Assembly (NCBI GenBank): GCA_050302475.1 | Contig: JBNLBF010000006.1 | Coordinates: 1 to 64,000, forward strand | Source: NORP23 sp050302475 | GTDB taxonomy: Bacteria > Pseudomonadota > Alphaproteobacteria > Rhodobacterales > Rhodobacteraceae | Direction of reading: 5' to 3' | DNA: 64,000 nucleotides | Translations under genes and position numbers: made by a program | Shown here: piece after piece, positions 17,718 through 26,443 of the stretch | Layout: each line of letters begins with the position of its first letter | How positions within the stretch are numbered: position 1 is the first letter of the stretch | Notes under the pieces: model-generated | What the model was told of the DNA's origin: nothing | The model's input: only the letters and a program-made list of their open reading frames with translations | Database searches by the model: none

Positions 17718-17794
17718 TGGTCGGGGCGGCGAGATTCGAACTCACGACCTACGGTACCCAAAACCGCCGCGCTACCAGGCTGCGCCACGCCCCG
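17718..17794 (-). tRNA. tRNA-Pro (UGG anticodon)
   Basis: A 77-nt cloverleaf on the minus strand. Acceptor CGGGGCG/CGCCCCG, anticodon arm CGGTT-TTGGGTA-type loop with UGG, T-loop GTTCGAATC, encoded CCA at 17718-17720. The gene lies between a small secreted protein gene and the DUF192 gene. Confidence 0.96.
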
Positions 17795-17849
17795 ACTCTA
17801 ATGTGAGGGACCGTCTAATCGCTCGTCGCACACTTGAAAAGAGGAAATT

Positions 17850-18326
17850 TCACTCACAGGGCCAAACGGCTGTTTCCGCGTCAATAGCAGGATGGCGTAT
17901 CTCCGCCCCTTCCCGGAGCTGAAGCATGGCAGACATGCCGCCATTTACCTCCAGGACAAATTTTACCGGTTCCCCCGAAGGGATCGAGGTTTCATCCAGT
18001 GGCACCGCGTTTTCATGGATATTGCGGACCACACCATCCTCGTCGATAAAAATCATATCGAGCGGGATCAGGGTGTTTCGCATCCAGAAGGAAACCGGCA
18101 GCTCCTGGGGGTATACAAAGAGCATCCCCGCAAATCGCGGCATCGTTTCCCGATACATCAGACCTTGTGCCCGGCCTTCAGGCGTATCCACCACTTCTAT
18201 CTGAAACCGGATCGTGGACCCGTTATATCGAATGTCCAGCACGTCTGGCGCACAGGTATCCTGCGCCAGCACAACCAACGGAAAAATGGCAAAACAAATT
18301 GCAAGAAGGAAACGTTTAACCACCAT
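17850..18326 (-). CDS. DUF192 family secreted protein
   Basis: A 158-residue protein with a Sec signal peptide (about 1-21, ending VVLAQ). The DUF192 fold is shown by TPEGRAQGLMYRETMP, then MLFVYPQELPVSFWMRNTLIPLDMIFID. The family's biochemical role is unknown, although its members are widespread. Its ATG overlaps the stop of the cold-shock gene (TAATG), so the two are translationally coupled. This pairing recurs in Rhodobacteraceae (recalled). Confidence 0.9.
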   Translation of the reverse strand: MVVKRFLLAICFAIFPLVVLAQDTCAPDVLDIRYNGSTIRFQIEVVDTPEGRAQGLMYRETMPRFAGMLFVYPQELPVSFWMRNTLIPLDMIFIDEDGVVRNIHENAVPLDETSIPSGEPVKFVLEVNGGMSAMLQLREGAEIRHPAIDAETAVWPCE

Positions 18327-18829
18327 TACCCTTTTTCATGGATAACATGGTCCCAGGATTGAACCTCTCCGGCCATCTTTCCGCGCGGTCCGTCAATAAC
18401 CTTGACCGAGATAGCCTCGCCAGGTTGAAGATCCGACAGACCATAATGACGCAGAATTTCGACATGAAGAAATATGTCCGCATCCGAGCCAAATACATTG
18501 GCAAATCCAAAGCCTTTGGCCTTGTCGAACCATTTGACGCGCGCGGGTTGTAACGGAACAGCCTCGTCGACTTCCGGCACATTATGTGCGGTTTCGACAA
18601 CGGCGTACCCGTTTTCCACCGGCGGTGAGATTTCGTGAATTTCCGACGCCTGCCGACCACGATCAGTCACCTGAACGTCGATTACAATTCCCGATCCTTC
18701 TGCGACCGAGCTACGCCCGAAATTTCTGAGAACATTGGCGTGCAGGAGGATATCCCCCTCTTCGTCGTCACACACCACAAATCCGAAGCCTTTGGCGGCG
18801 TCGAACCACTTAACATGCCCCTTGATCAT
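18326..18829 (-). CDS. Tandem cold-shock-domain protein
   Basis: Single-stranded nucleic-acid-binding protein of 167 residues with two cold-shock domains. The first is about 1-68, with RNP1 KGFGFV and RNP2 DILLH. The second is about 95-160, with KGFGFANV and DIFLH. An acidic linker joins them. Ordinary CspA proteins have one domain of about 70 residues; the duplicated form is characteristic of alphaproteobacteria. It heads the two-gene unit with DUF192. The upstream 185 nt is AT-rich and would hold its promoter. Confidence 0.93.
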   Translation of the reverse strand: MIKGHVKWFDAAKGFGFVVCDDEEGDILLHANVLRNFGRSSVAEGSGIVIDVQVTDRGRQASEIHEISPPVENGYAVVETAHNVPEVDEAVPLQPARVKWFDKAKGFGFANVFGSDADIFLHVEILRHYGLSDLQPGEAISVKVIDGPRGKMAGEVQSWDHVIHEKG

Positions 18830-18983
18830 ATTTTATTCGTCCACTTTCACTTCATACCGGACAAGCAACCTTGCCAGCATGTTTATTATCAGCCCCAACA
18901 GTTAGAGTATTTCTCAAATTTTCGTCTAAAGCAAGAAAACTAAACATGTATTTTTGCATGTTGCGAGTTTCCGCCGAAGATTT

Positions 18984-19012
18984 ACAACCCGTAGTATTGC
19001 TACCTTGGGTTG
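18984..19012 (-). terminator. Hairpin directly after pdxH
   Basis: ACAACCC (18984-18990) and GGGTTGT (19006-19012) enclose GTAG/CTAC arms, starting 3 nt after the pdxH stop when read leftward. No T-run follows in that direction, so termination would be weak. Confidence 0.45.
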
Positions 19013-19014
19013 TT

Positions 19015-19617
19015 TTATGGGTTCAGTCGATCAATCTCCCACTTCCCATTCTGCAATTTCTTCCAGCGAAAGCGGTCATGCAACCGATGCTCTCCATCCG
19101 CCCAGAATTCAATTTCCACCGGATGGATTCGATACCCTCCCCAAAACGGCGGACGATCCGGATGGAGGCCTTTTTGTGCCGTTATCTTGGCGACTTTCGC
19201 CATCAGTTCCGTACGTGATTTCAGCGGCTCCGATTGGCGCGAGGCCCAGGCTCCCAATCGACTTGGCAGCGATCGCGACGCATAGTAGGCGTCGGCCCTC
19301 TCCCCCTCTTCGCGCGTCACGGTTCCCCGGACACGAATCTGGCGGCGCAAAGATTTCCAGTGCATGACAAATGCGGCTTTACCAGCAGACTCGATCTCTT
19401 GCGCTTTGGTGCTGCCATAATTCGTATAAAAGACGAACGCGTCATCTTCGATATCTTTCAACAGCACCATCCGGGCATTTGGCAAACCATCGGAATCCAC
19501 TGTCGACAGGGCAATTGCGTTTGGGTCGTTTGGCTCGGTTTTTTCCGCCTCCGCCAACCAGTCGCGCACGATCTGAAACGGATCGTCCCCGGCAAATATT
19601 CCGCTACGCTTTGTCAT
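19015..19617 (-). CDS. pdxH: Pyridoxamine 5'-phosphate oxidase
   Basis: FMN-dependent oxidation of pyridoxine/pyridoxamine 5'-phosphate to pyridoxal 5'-phosphate. 200 residues. Recognised by NARMVLLKDIEDDAFVFYTNYGS (FMN/PLP site), the WKSLRRQIRVRG strand, SRQSEPLKSR and the C-terminal IEFWADGEHRLHDRF. The frame is open to 19773, but that extension would overlap fabI. The ATG at 19617 has GGAG 6 nt upstream, while the ATG at 19623 has none. Divergent from fabI across 79 nt. Confidence 0.95.
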   Translation of the reverse strand: MTKRSGIFAGDDPFQIVRDWLAEAEKTEPNDPNAIALSTVDSDGLPNARMVLLKDIEDDAFVFYTNYGSTKAQEIESAGKAAFVMHWKSLRRQIRVRGTVTREEGERADAYYASRSLPSRLGAWASRQSEPLKSRTELMAKVAKITAQKGLHPDRPPFWGGYRIHPVEIEFWADGEHRLHDRFRWKKLQNGKWEIDRLNP

Positions 19618-19696
19618 GCCCATCTCCGCAAACTCTTGATGCCGCAACGTCAATAGCTTAAACCGTGTGGACTGTATAACTACAAGGGGCAGTTGA

Positions 19697-20521
19697 ATGG
19701 GTAACGGGATTTTGGCCGGTAAACGTGGCGTCATCATGGGTGTCGCGAACGATAAATCCATCGCATGGGGCATCGCACAGGCCTGCCATGATCAAGGCGC
19801 AGAGATTGCCTTCACCTATCAGGGCGAGGCGTTGGGGAAACGTGTGTTGCCGCTGGCCGAATCTGTCGGTTCGGACATGGTGATTGAATGTGACGTGTCT
19901 GACGGCGCTTCGATCGACTCCGCTTTCGCCCAGATCGAGGCTAAATGGGGTAAGATTGACTTCCTCGTCCATGCTATTGGTTTTTCTGATAAAAATGAAC
20001 TTCGTGGTCGGTACATCGACACCAGCCCGGAGAATTTTCAGCTAACCATGAATATCTCGGTGTTCAGCTTTACGGCTGTCGCCAAGCGCGCTGAAAAGCT
20101 GATGTCTGAAGGCGGTTCGCTTCTGACGCTCACTTATTACGGGTCGGAAAAGGTTATGCCGCATTACAACGTCATGGGCGTCGCCAAAGCCGCGTTGGAG
20201 GCATCCGTCCAGTATATGGCCGAAGATTTGGGAAAACAGGGCATTCGCGTCAACGCGATTTCCGCCGGCACGATCAAAACGCTGGCCGCTTCTGGCATCG
20301 GTGATTTCCGCTATATCCTGAAATGGAACGAGCTGAACTCGCCCCTGCGTCGCAATGTGACGCAAGAAGAGGTCGGGAAATCTGCTGTCTATCTGTTGTC
20401 CGATCTGTCCAGCGGCGTTACAGGGGAAAACCTGCACGTGGATGCAGGGTATCACATCGTCGGTATGAAGGCCGAAGACGCGCCAGATATCGGGCAACCA
20501 ACGGGGAAAAGCGATGGCTGA
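19697..20521 (+). CDS. fabI: Enoyl-[acyl-carrier-protein] reductase (NADH)
   Basis: Last reductive step of fatty-acid elongation. 274-residue short-chain dehydrogenase-type protein with the modified Rossmann signature GVANDKSIAWGIA and the FabI catalytic set Y147, Y157 and K164 (the Y-x6-K spacing typical of FabI). AAGGGGC lies upstream of the ATG. The stop overlaps the gpt start by 8 nt, so the two are coupled. Confidence 0.97.
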   Translation: MGNGILAGKRGVIMGVANDKSIAWGIAQACHDQGAEIAFTYQGEALGKRVLPLAESVGSDMVIECDVSDGASIDSAFAQIEAKWGKIDFLVHAIGFSDKNELRGRYIDTSPENFQLTMNISVFSFTAVAKRAEKLMSEGGSLLTLTYYGSEKVMPHYNVMGVAKAALEASVQYMAEDLGKQGIRVNAISAGTIKTLAASGIGDFRYILKWNELNSPLRRNVTQEEVGKSAVYLLSDLSSGVTGENLHVDAGYHIVGMKAEDAPDIGQPTGKSDG

Positions 20522-21017
20522 CAGACTACCGCATGAAAAAGGTTTCCATGTAAGCTGGGATCAGATCCATCGTGACAGCCGCGCATTGGCGTGGCGTCTG
20601 GATGGCAAAGGACCTGACGACGGCAACTGGAAGGCCGTGGTGGCCATTACTCGCGGTGGCATGGCCCCGGCGATGATCGTCGCGCGGGAACTGGATATCC
20701 GCACCGTCGATACGATTTCCGTCAAATCCTACGACCATCAGGACCAGTCAGAGGCTGTGGTGCTGAAAGCCCCGGATGCAGACATAATGGGTGACGGGAC
20801 CGGTATTCTGGTGGTGGATGATCTGGTTGATAGCGGCAAGACGCTGGAACTGGTGCGCAAGCTCTATCCAAACGCCCATTTCGCCACCGTTTATGCCAAA
20901 CCCAAGGGTGAGCCGATGGTGGACACCTACATCACATCGGTCAGCCAGGACACTTGGATTTTCTTCCCTTGGGACATGGCGCTTCAATATGTTGAGCCTT
21001 ACCGCGGAACCGATTGA
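20514..21017 (+). CDS. gpt: Xanthine(-guanine) phosphoribosyltransferase
   Basis: Purine salvage: joins xanthine, guanine or hypoxanthine to PRPP. 167 residues, with the PRPP-binding motif VVDDLVDSGKT at about 100-110 and the RGGMAPA base-binding region near 47-53. The C-terminal WIFFPWD matches bacterial Gpt. It starts inside the end of fabI. Its stop codon lies in the loop of the terminator at 21004-21036. Confidence 0.94.
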   Translation: MADRLPHEKGFHVSWDQIHRDSRALAWRLDGKGPDDGNWKAVVAITRGGMAPAMIVARELDIRTVDTISVKSYDHQDQSEAVVLKAPDADIMGDGTGILVVDDLVDSGKTLELVRKLYPNAHFATVYAKPKGEPMVDTYITSVSQDTWIFFPWDMALQYVEPYRGTD

Positions 21018-21036
21018 TTCCGCAGTATTTTTCTAT
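21004..21036 (+). terminator. Terminator overlapping the gpt stop codon
   Basis: GCGGAA (21004-21009) and TTCCGC (21018-21023), with the gpt TGA in the loop, followed by AGTATTTTTCTATTTT. It runs into the convergent dctM 3' end. Confidence 0.65.
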
Positions 21037-22451
21037 TTTATGATAATCTCCGGCCCCATAAGGCTGTTGGGCAAATATGTCGACAGCCAAGGGATGTAGG
21101 TGACCATAATCAGGAACACCAGCAGCACCATCAGGAACGGCAGCGCGGCGCGCACAACGCCCATGACCGACATACCGGCCACGCCAGATGTCACAAACAG
21201 GTTCAGCCCCACCGGCGGCGTGATCATCCCGATCTCCATATTCACCACCATGATGATGCCGAGGTGAATCGGATCAATCCCCAGATCAATCGCAATCGGG
21301 AACACCAGCGGTGCCACGATGATAATCAGGCCGGAGGGTTCCATAAACTGCCCACCGATCAGCAGGATCACGTTCACAATCACAAGGAACATGATCGCCC
21401 CGAACCCGGCGCTGAGCATTGACGAGGCAATCTGCTGCGGGATTTGCTCGTCGGTCAGCACATGTTTCAGAATCAGCGCGTTGGCAATGATGAACATCAG
21501 GGTGATGGTCAGCTTTCCCGCCTCGAACAACGTATCCTTGGTGTCCTTATGGAAAAGGCCGGTGATCAGCGCGTGCGGTTTCTTCAGCAGGTTAGAGCGC
21601 CCCTGCCCGTCCTTATCCGCCAATGGCCCCATATCACGATACACAAAGATCGCGATAATGAACGCATAGACGGAGGCAACCGCCGCCGCCTCGGTCGGTG
21701 TGAAAATCGCGCTTTCCTTATAGAAGCCCAATTCGGACGACCACCAAGGATAACCGTAAATCCCGATCATGATGACCGCAATCAGCAGCAGCCCCCAGAC
21801 CGCATCGCGGAACGACGCCCAAACTTCTCCCCATCCGAGCCAGTCGCCTTTGGGCATGCCCTTGATCACCGCAATCACATAGATCGCAATCATCAGCATT
21901 GTGCCTGCCAGAATCCCCGGGATAACCCCGGCAAGGAACATCCGCCCTACCGACACATCGGTGGCGGCCGCATACACCACCATCACGATGGAAGGTGGGA
22001 TCAGGATCCCCAGCGTTCCGGCGTTACAGATAACGCCCGCCGCGAATTCCTTGGTATATCCGGCCTGCTTCATCGCCGCGATCACGATCGACCCGATGGC
22101 GACCACCGTCGCGGGCGAAGACCCCGACAGCGCCGCAAACATCATACAGGCCAGAACGCCCGCAATCGCCAGCCCACCGCGCAGATGCCCAACGCAGGCA
22201 ATCGCGAACCGAATGATCCGTTTCGCCACGCCACCCGTCGACATGAAAGATGAGGCCAGAATAAAGAACGGAATGGCCAGCAGCGTATAATGCCCGGCCA
22301 TCGCCTGAAAATAGGTCTGTGCAATCGACGCCAAAGACGTATCCGACATCGTCAGCAGGAAAATCGTGGAACTCAGCCCCAGCGCAACCGCAATCGGCAC
22401 GCCAATTGCCAGAAACCCGATGATCATCAGGAACAGAAGTGCGACTTCCAT
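21033..22451 (-). CDS. dctM: TRAP transporter large permease DctM
   Basis: Multi-TM subunit of a C4-dicarboxylate-type TRAP transporter. 472 residues, about 12 hydrophobic segments. The DctM family is seen in GVPIAVALGLSS, GSSPATVVAIGSIVI and ITPPVGLNLFVTSGV near the end. A hydrophilic loop with KDGQGRSNLLKKPH lies mid-protein. Its start is 1 nt from the dctQ stop. The TRAP proteins belong to the DctPQM branch, unlike the FcbT-type system at 4-8.6 kb. Confidence 0.93.
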   Translation of the reverse strand: MEVALLFLMIIGFLAIGVPIAVALGLSSTIFLLTMSDTSLASIAQTYFQAMAGHYTLLAIPFFILASSFMSTGGVAKRIIRFAIACVGHLRGGLAIAGVLACMMFAALSGSSPATVVAIGSIVIAAMKQAGYTKEFAAGVICNAGTLGILIPPSIVMVVYAAATDVSVGRMFLAGVIPGILAGTMLMIAIYVIAVIKGMPKGDWLGWGEVWASFRDAVWGLLLIAVIMIGIYGYPWWSSELGFYKESAIFTPTEAAAVASVYAFIIAIFVYRDMGPLADKDGQGRSNLLKKPHALITGLFHKDTKDTLFEAGKLTITLMFIIANALILKHVLTDEQIPQQIASSMLSAGFGAIMFLVIVNVILLIGGQFMEPSGLIIIVAPLVFPIAIDLGIDPIHLGIIMVVNMEIGMITPPVGLNLFVTSGVAGMSVMGVVRAALPFLMVLLVFLIMVTYIPWLSTYLPNSLMGPEIIIK

Positions 22452-22452
22452 C

Positions 22453-23136
22453 TTATATCTCCTGTTCCAGTTTGGCTGCGGCTGCTTCGACTTCGTCTTC
22501 AGCCTCGTGGCTGACGATCAGACTTTCGGATACACCGGTGGCAATCCGCCATCCGGCCTGAATAAATCGGAACAGCAGCAGCGCCGCGCCAAATGGCAGC
22601 ATGAAATACGGGATGAACCGCGGGAGCTTTTCATACTCCTCCCCTTGATTCATCGCGCCTTCCAGAAAGCTTAGGAATTGTGGGAACGGGATATCGCTAG
22701 TCTCATACCATGCTTGATCCCGCGAATTCGCCAACCCTGTGGGGAACCAGCGCCCAGATGTCGCATCCAGCCCGGCGAACGGAGCCCAGTAATCCCACGA
22801 TCCTTTCAACAACAGAAACGCGAAAATCACGCAAGCGGCCGTGGCCAGCAGCGCCGTGATTTTGCGCGGTCCGTCCGGCAGCAGGTTTGTCAGTGCGTCG
22901 ACACCCAGATGTGCCGTTACCTTCACCCCGTAGCTCACGCCAAACAGGACCAGCCAAGCGAACAGGTAAACCGTCGTCTCAAGCCCCCAGATCAACCCGT
23001 CCCCGAACCCATAGCGCAGCACAACATTGATAAATGTGATCAGCGTCATCGCCGCCAACAGCAGCGCAATCGCGGTTTCCTCGATTTCGTTGACGATACG
23101 CCCAAGGCGCGTGGTCGGCTGGTAATGCCCGCTCAT
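22453..23136 (-). CDS. dctQ: TRAP transporter small permease DctQ
   Basis: 4-TM subunit, 227 residues. Hydrophobic segments lie around 21-38, 44-65, 86-108 and 173-190; the family motif is FINVVLRYGFGDGLIWGLE. A long hydrophilic loop between TM3 and TM4 (residues about 110-165) makes it longer than a minimal DctQ. Preceded by GGGGGAG. Confidence 0.9.
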   Translation of the reverse strand: MSGHYQPTTRLGRIVNEIEETAIALLLAAMTLITFINVVLRYGFGDGLIWGLETTVYLFAWLVLFGVSYGVKVTAHLGVDALTNLLPDGPRKITALLATAACVIFAFLLLKGSWDYWAPFAGLDATSGRWFPTGLANSRDQAWYETSDIPFPQFLSFLEGAMNQGEEYEKLPRFIPYFMLPFGAALLLFRFIQAGWRIATGVSESLIVSHEAEDEVEAAAAKLEQEI

Positions 23137-23158
23137 CTTCTCCTCCCCCGGATAGACT

Positions 23159-23182
23159 GAGGGCCCTCGCTAAAGGGCCCTC
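23159..23182 (-). terminator. Intercistronic hairpin between dctP and dctQ
   Basis: GAGGGCCC/GGGCCCTC arms (8 bp), loop of 8 nt, 8 nt after the dctP stop and without a T-run. Probably an mRNA-stabilising or differential-expression element rather than a full terminator. Confidence 0.6.
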
Positions 23183-23189
23183 GATAAGC

Positions 23190-24191
23190 TTAGTGGTTTT
23201 CGTTGATGGCCTGAGCGGCGGCAATATTATCTGCGCCCACGTCACCCTCGAACTGTGCCCATACCGGCTTCATGGCATCAACCCATGCCTGACGCTGATC
23301 TGCGGTCAGCTCGACAATGACACCACCGGCATCCAGAACGGCCTGACGGGCCTCAGCATCCACTTGCCCAACGGCTGCGTTCCGCTCGGCTGTGACTTCG
23401 GCAAGGATCGTAAGAAGCTGGTCGCGCACATCAGCGTCGAGGCTGTCGAGCCAATCGACCGAGGCCACGACCATATAGTCCAGAACCCCGTGGTTCGTTT
23501 CGGTTGACCCGTCCTGAACCTCGAAGAATTTCTGACCGTAAATGTTGGACCAGGTGTTTTCCTGTCCATCCACAACGCCTGTCTGCAATGCACCGTAAAC
23601 TTCCGAGAATGCCATCGGCTGCGGCGACGCATCCAATGCTTCCATCTGCGCAACCAGCACATCGGACGGCTGCACGCGGAACTTCAGCCCGGCAGCATCG
23701 CCCGGCTCGATCAGCGGTACATTGGCCGAGAATTGCTTCATCCCGTTATGCCAGAATTGCAGACCCTGAAGACCACGGCGAACCATGGAATCTTTCATCG
23801 CCTGACCGGTATCGGATGCCTGGAACTCGTCCACGGCGTCGATGTTTTTGAACATAAACGGCAGATCGAAAATGCGGAAAACTTTGGTAAATGTTTCAAA
23901 TTTCGACAGCGATGGTGCCGCCAACTGAACGTCACCGTTCAGCATCGCTTCCAGCACCTGATCATCGTTATAAAGTGTGGAGTTCGGATAGACCTCCATA
24001 CAGGCGACGCCGTTCATTTCCTCGTTTACACGCTCAGCCAACAGTGACGCAGCCAGCCCTTTAGGGTGGCGGTCAGCGTTTGTCACATGCGCGAACTTGA
24101 TGACGATCTCGCCGTCATCGCAGTTTGCCATAGCTGTGTTTGCAGATAGTGCGGTCGCCGCCACCAGTGCGGCGGTTGTTAGTCGTTTCAT
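23190..24191 (-). CDS. dctP: TRAP transporter substrate-binding protein DctP
   Basis: Periplasmic C4-dicarboxylate-type receptor, 333 residues, Sec signal peptide 1-22 (ending NTAMA). The DctP signature is EVYGALQTGVVDGQENTWSN around 195-214, and the conserved Arg carboxylate clamp (GLKFRVQPS) precedes it. This assigns the family with confidence; malate, succinate or fumarate as ligand is inference from that family. First gene of the operon, with an FNR-type box about 95 nt upstream. Confidence 0.93.
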   Translation of the reverse strand: MKRLTTAALVAATALSANTAMANCDDGEIVIKFAHVTNADRHPKGLAASLLAERVNEEMNGVACMEVYPNSTLYNDDQVLEAMLNGDVQLAAPSLSKFETFTKVFRIFDLPFMFKNIDAVDEFQASDTGQAMKDSMVRRGLQGLQFWHNGMKQFSANVPLIEPGDAAGLKFRVQPSDVLVAQMEALDASPQPMAFSEVYGALQTGVVDGQENTWSNIYGQKFFEVQDGSTETNHGVLDYMVVASVDWLDSLDADVRDQLLTILAEVTAERNAAVGQVDAEARQAVLDAGGVIVELTADQRQAWVDAMKPVWAQFEGDVGADNIAAAQAINENH

Positions 24192-24210
24192 AATAGGCCT
24201 CCCAGCATTC

Positions 24211-24228
24211 GGTCGCTTTAGTGCGACC
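24211..24228. promoter_or_regulatory. Inverted repeat GGTCGC-N6-GCGACC in the dctP leader
   Basis: Six-base perfect arms separated by TTTAGT, lying 20-37 nt before the dctP start codon. It could form a leader hairpin or be an operator. Confidence 0.4.
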
Positions 24229-24275
24229 TTAGTGACATTGAATGCGCAAAGCCTTTATGGGTCAAATAGAATCTT

Positions 24276-24297
24276 GGCTTTGATCGAAATCAAAGCC
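24276..24297. promoter_or_regulatory. FNR/FnrL-type binding site between dctP and the P450 gene
   Basis: A perfect 22-bp palindrome, GGCTTTGAT-CGAA-ATCAAAGCC, whose core (24280-24293) is TTGAT-N4-ATCAA, the exact FNR/FixK-family consensus. Its centre lies about 41 bp from a plausible dctP transcription start near 24246 (leftward -10 CATAAA at 24253-24258), the class II activation position. It is also 39 bp before the P450 start, where it would repress. Confidence 0.75.
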
Positions 24298-24325
24298 ATG
24301 TTGCGCAGGGAAAACAGGGGGAACC

Positions 24326-25516
24326 ATGCTGCCAACCATCACCCAAAACCCGCGCGATCCAGCGTTTATCCAAAACCCCTACCCGTTCTATCGTCGGCTT
24401 CGGGACGCTGGGCCGTTCGTGACATGGACGGATTACGGCTGGTCCTGCTCGGCGACTTACGAGGTTGTAAACAGCCTACTGCGCGACCGACGGTTTGGCC
24501 GCGAAGCGCCTGAAGGGTTTGCCCCCGAACGCCCACCACACACCAAACCTTTCTATGATTTTGAAGGCCTATCGATTCTGGAGCGCGAACCACCCTATCA
24601 CACCCGCATCCGCAAACTGCTGGTCCGCGCCTTTACCAATCGCGAGATCGCCGCGATGGAACCCCAGATCGCAACCCTGTCACATGACTTGATCGACACG
24701 CTACCTGACGGGCAGGCCGACCTCCTCCCCGCCTTTTGCGAGAAAATCCCGATCATCATCATATGCCGCCTGCTCGGCGTGCCCGAGGACATGGCCGATC
24801 AGCTTTTGCAATGGTCCCACGATATGGTCGCCATGTATCAGGCCCGCCGTGATCGCGCGGTTGAAGATGCTGCAGTAAAGGCAACGTTGGAATTTTCCGA
24901 CTTCATCCGCAGCTTTGTCAATCAGCGCCGGGGTGATCCACGCGAAGACCTGATTTCTCGCCTGATCGCAACAGAGGAAGACGGCGACCACCTGTCCACC
25001 GACGAACTGATCACCACCTGCATTCTGTTGCTGAACGCCGGGCACGAAGCCACTGTGCATTCGCTCGCAAACGCGGTGAAACTGTTGCTGGAAACCGGTT
25101 CGGATCCGGCGGACGCGTTCGCAAACGACGACCAAACGCTGCGCACCGTCGATGAAACCCTGCGCTTCGACCCGCCGCTTCACATGTTCACCCGCTACGC
25201 GATGGAGGATGTGGAAGTCTTTGGGCAGGACTTTAAAAAAGGCGACGTGATCGGCTTGCTTCTGGCCGGCGCCAACCGCGACCCAATGAAATATCCCGGC
25301 CCGGATAATTTCAACATCAACGGCAATCCGGCTGGCCATACGTCCTTCGGAGCAGGCCTGCATTTCTGCATCGGCGCGCCCCTCGCCCGCCTCGAAATGG
25401 CCGTCGCCCTGCCGATATTGTTCGACCGCCTCCCGAACCTCGCACTGGCGGAACCCCCGCAATATGCCGACCGCTACCATTTCCATGGGTTGGAACGCCT
25501 GATATGCAGCTACTGA
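24326..25516 (+). CDS. Cytochrome P450
   Basis: Soluble class I-type P450 monooxygenase, 396 residues. The heme-binding loop is FGAGLHFCIGAP with Cys348 as the thiolate ligand, the I-helix is LLLNAGHEATVHSL with the acid-Thr pair replaced by Glu-Ala-Thr, and ExxR is ETLR. No membrane anchor. No ferredoxin or reductase gene is adjacent. AGGGGG lies before the ATG. mazG starts 1 nt after its stop. Substrate unknown; its closeness to an FNR box suggests oxygen-linked expression. Confidence 0.94.
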   Translation: MLPTITQNPRDPAFIQNPYPFYRRLRDAGPFVTWTDYGWSCSATYEVVNSLLRDRRFGREAPEGFAPERPPHTKPFYDFEGLSILEREPPYHTRIRKLLVRAFTNREIAAMEPQIATLSHDLIDTLPDGQADLLPAFCEKIPIIIICRLLGVPEDMADQLLQWSHDMVAMYQARRDRAVEDAAVKATLEFSDFIRSFVNQRRGDPREDLISRLIATEEDGDHLSTDELITTCILLLNAGHEATVHSLANAVKLLLETGSDPADAFANDDQTLRTVDETLRFDPPLHMFTRYAMEDVEVFGQDFKKGDVIGLLLAGANRDPMKYPGPDNFNINGNPAGHTSFGAGLHFCIGAPLARLEMAVALPILFDRLPNLALAEPPQYADRYHFHGLERLICSY

Positions 25517-25517
25517 T

Positions 25518-26366
25518 ATGACTAAAATTCCTGAAACCGCCCGTCCGCTGCCGACCGATCAGTCCGACGCCATTGTTCATGACGCCGACGGCGGCCTGCC
25601 GCGTATCCTCGAAATCATGCGCCGCCTGCGCGACCCCGACACCGGTTGCCCGTGGGACATCGAACAGGATTTCGCCTCCATCGCCCCCTATACGATCGAG
25701 GAAGCGTACGAGGTCGCCGACGCCATCGACTCCGGCGACATGGGTCACCTGCGCGATGAACTTGGCGACCTGCTCCTCCAAACCGTCTACCACTCCCAAA
25801 TGGCCGAGGAGGCCGGGCATTTCGCCTTTCAGGACATCGTCAAAGCGATCTCTGACAAAATGATCCACCGTCATCCGCATGTGTTTGGTGACGAATCCCG
25901 CGATAAATCCGCCGAACAGCAAATCGCCGACTGGGAAAAGGTCAAAGCGGCGGAGCGGAACGACACAACCAAATCGGCGCTCGACGGCGTGACCCCCGGT
26001 CTTCCGGCCCTGACCCGCGCCGTCAAACTCCAGAATCGCGCCGCCCGCGTCGGATTCGACTGGCCCGACGCCAGCCACGTGATCGACAAAATCATCGAGG
26101 AATCACGTGAACTGGAACAGGCACGCGACACCGAAACCCCGGAACGGATGGAGGAAGAATTCGGCGATCTGATGTTCGTCATCGCCAATCTGGCGCGGCA
26201 CCTAAAGATCGATCCCGAAGCCGCCCTGCGCAAAGCCAACGCAAAATTCACGCGCCGTTTCAATGGCGTAGAGCGCGAACTTGAGGCAATTGGTAAGACG
26301 CCAGTCCAGTCCAACCTCGCAGAAATGGACGCGCTTTGGGACAAGGTCAAAGCGTCGGAAAAATAA
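25518..26366 (+). CDS. mazG: Nucleoside triphosphate pyrophosphohydrolase MazG
   Basis: Hydrolyses (d)NTPs to monophosphates; a house-cleaning enzyme. 282 residues with two MazG domains. Domain 1 has the Mg-binding ExxE...ExxD in EEAYEVADAI and DELGDLLLQ (about 64-95). Domain 2 has EESRELEQA and EEFGDLMFV (about 195-225). CPWDIEQDF is a MazG hallmark. It starts 1 nt after the P450 stop with no ribosome site of its own apparent, so it is probably coupled. Confidence 0.95.
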   Translation: MTKIPETARPLPTDQSDAIVHDADGGLPRILEIMRRLRDPDTGCPWDIEQDFASIAPYTIEEAYEVADAIDSGDMGHLRDELGDLLLQTVYHSQMAEEAGHFAFQDIVKAISDKMIHRHPHVFGDESRDKSAEQQIADWEKVKAAERNDTTKSALDGVTPGLPALTRAVKLQNRAARVGFDWPDASHVIDKIIEESRELEQARDTETPERMEEEFGDLMFVIANLARHLKIDPEAALRKANAKFTRRFNGVERELEAIGKTPVQSNLAEMDALWDKVKASEK

Positions 26367-26388
26367 TTCCGATTGTTTTAATCAGCTA

Positions 26389-26417
26389 TTGACCTGACTG
26401 TTTTAGTCGGATTATGT
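26389..26417 (+). promoter_or_regulatory. Promoter of the iron-type binding-protein gene
   Basis: TTGACC (26389-26394), 17-nt spacer, TTATGT (26412-26417). The spacer contains GACT-GTTTT-AGTC, a short dyad that could take a repressor. Iron-responsive control by RirA, Irr or Fur is possible but no consensus box is matched. Confidence 0.5.
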
Positions 26418-26443
26418 CCGCCTCATAACTAACGGAGGCAATC

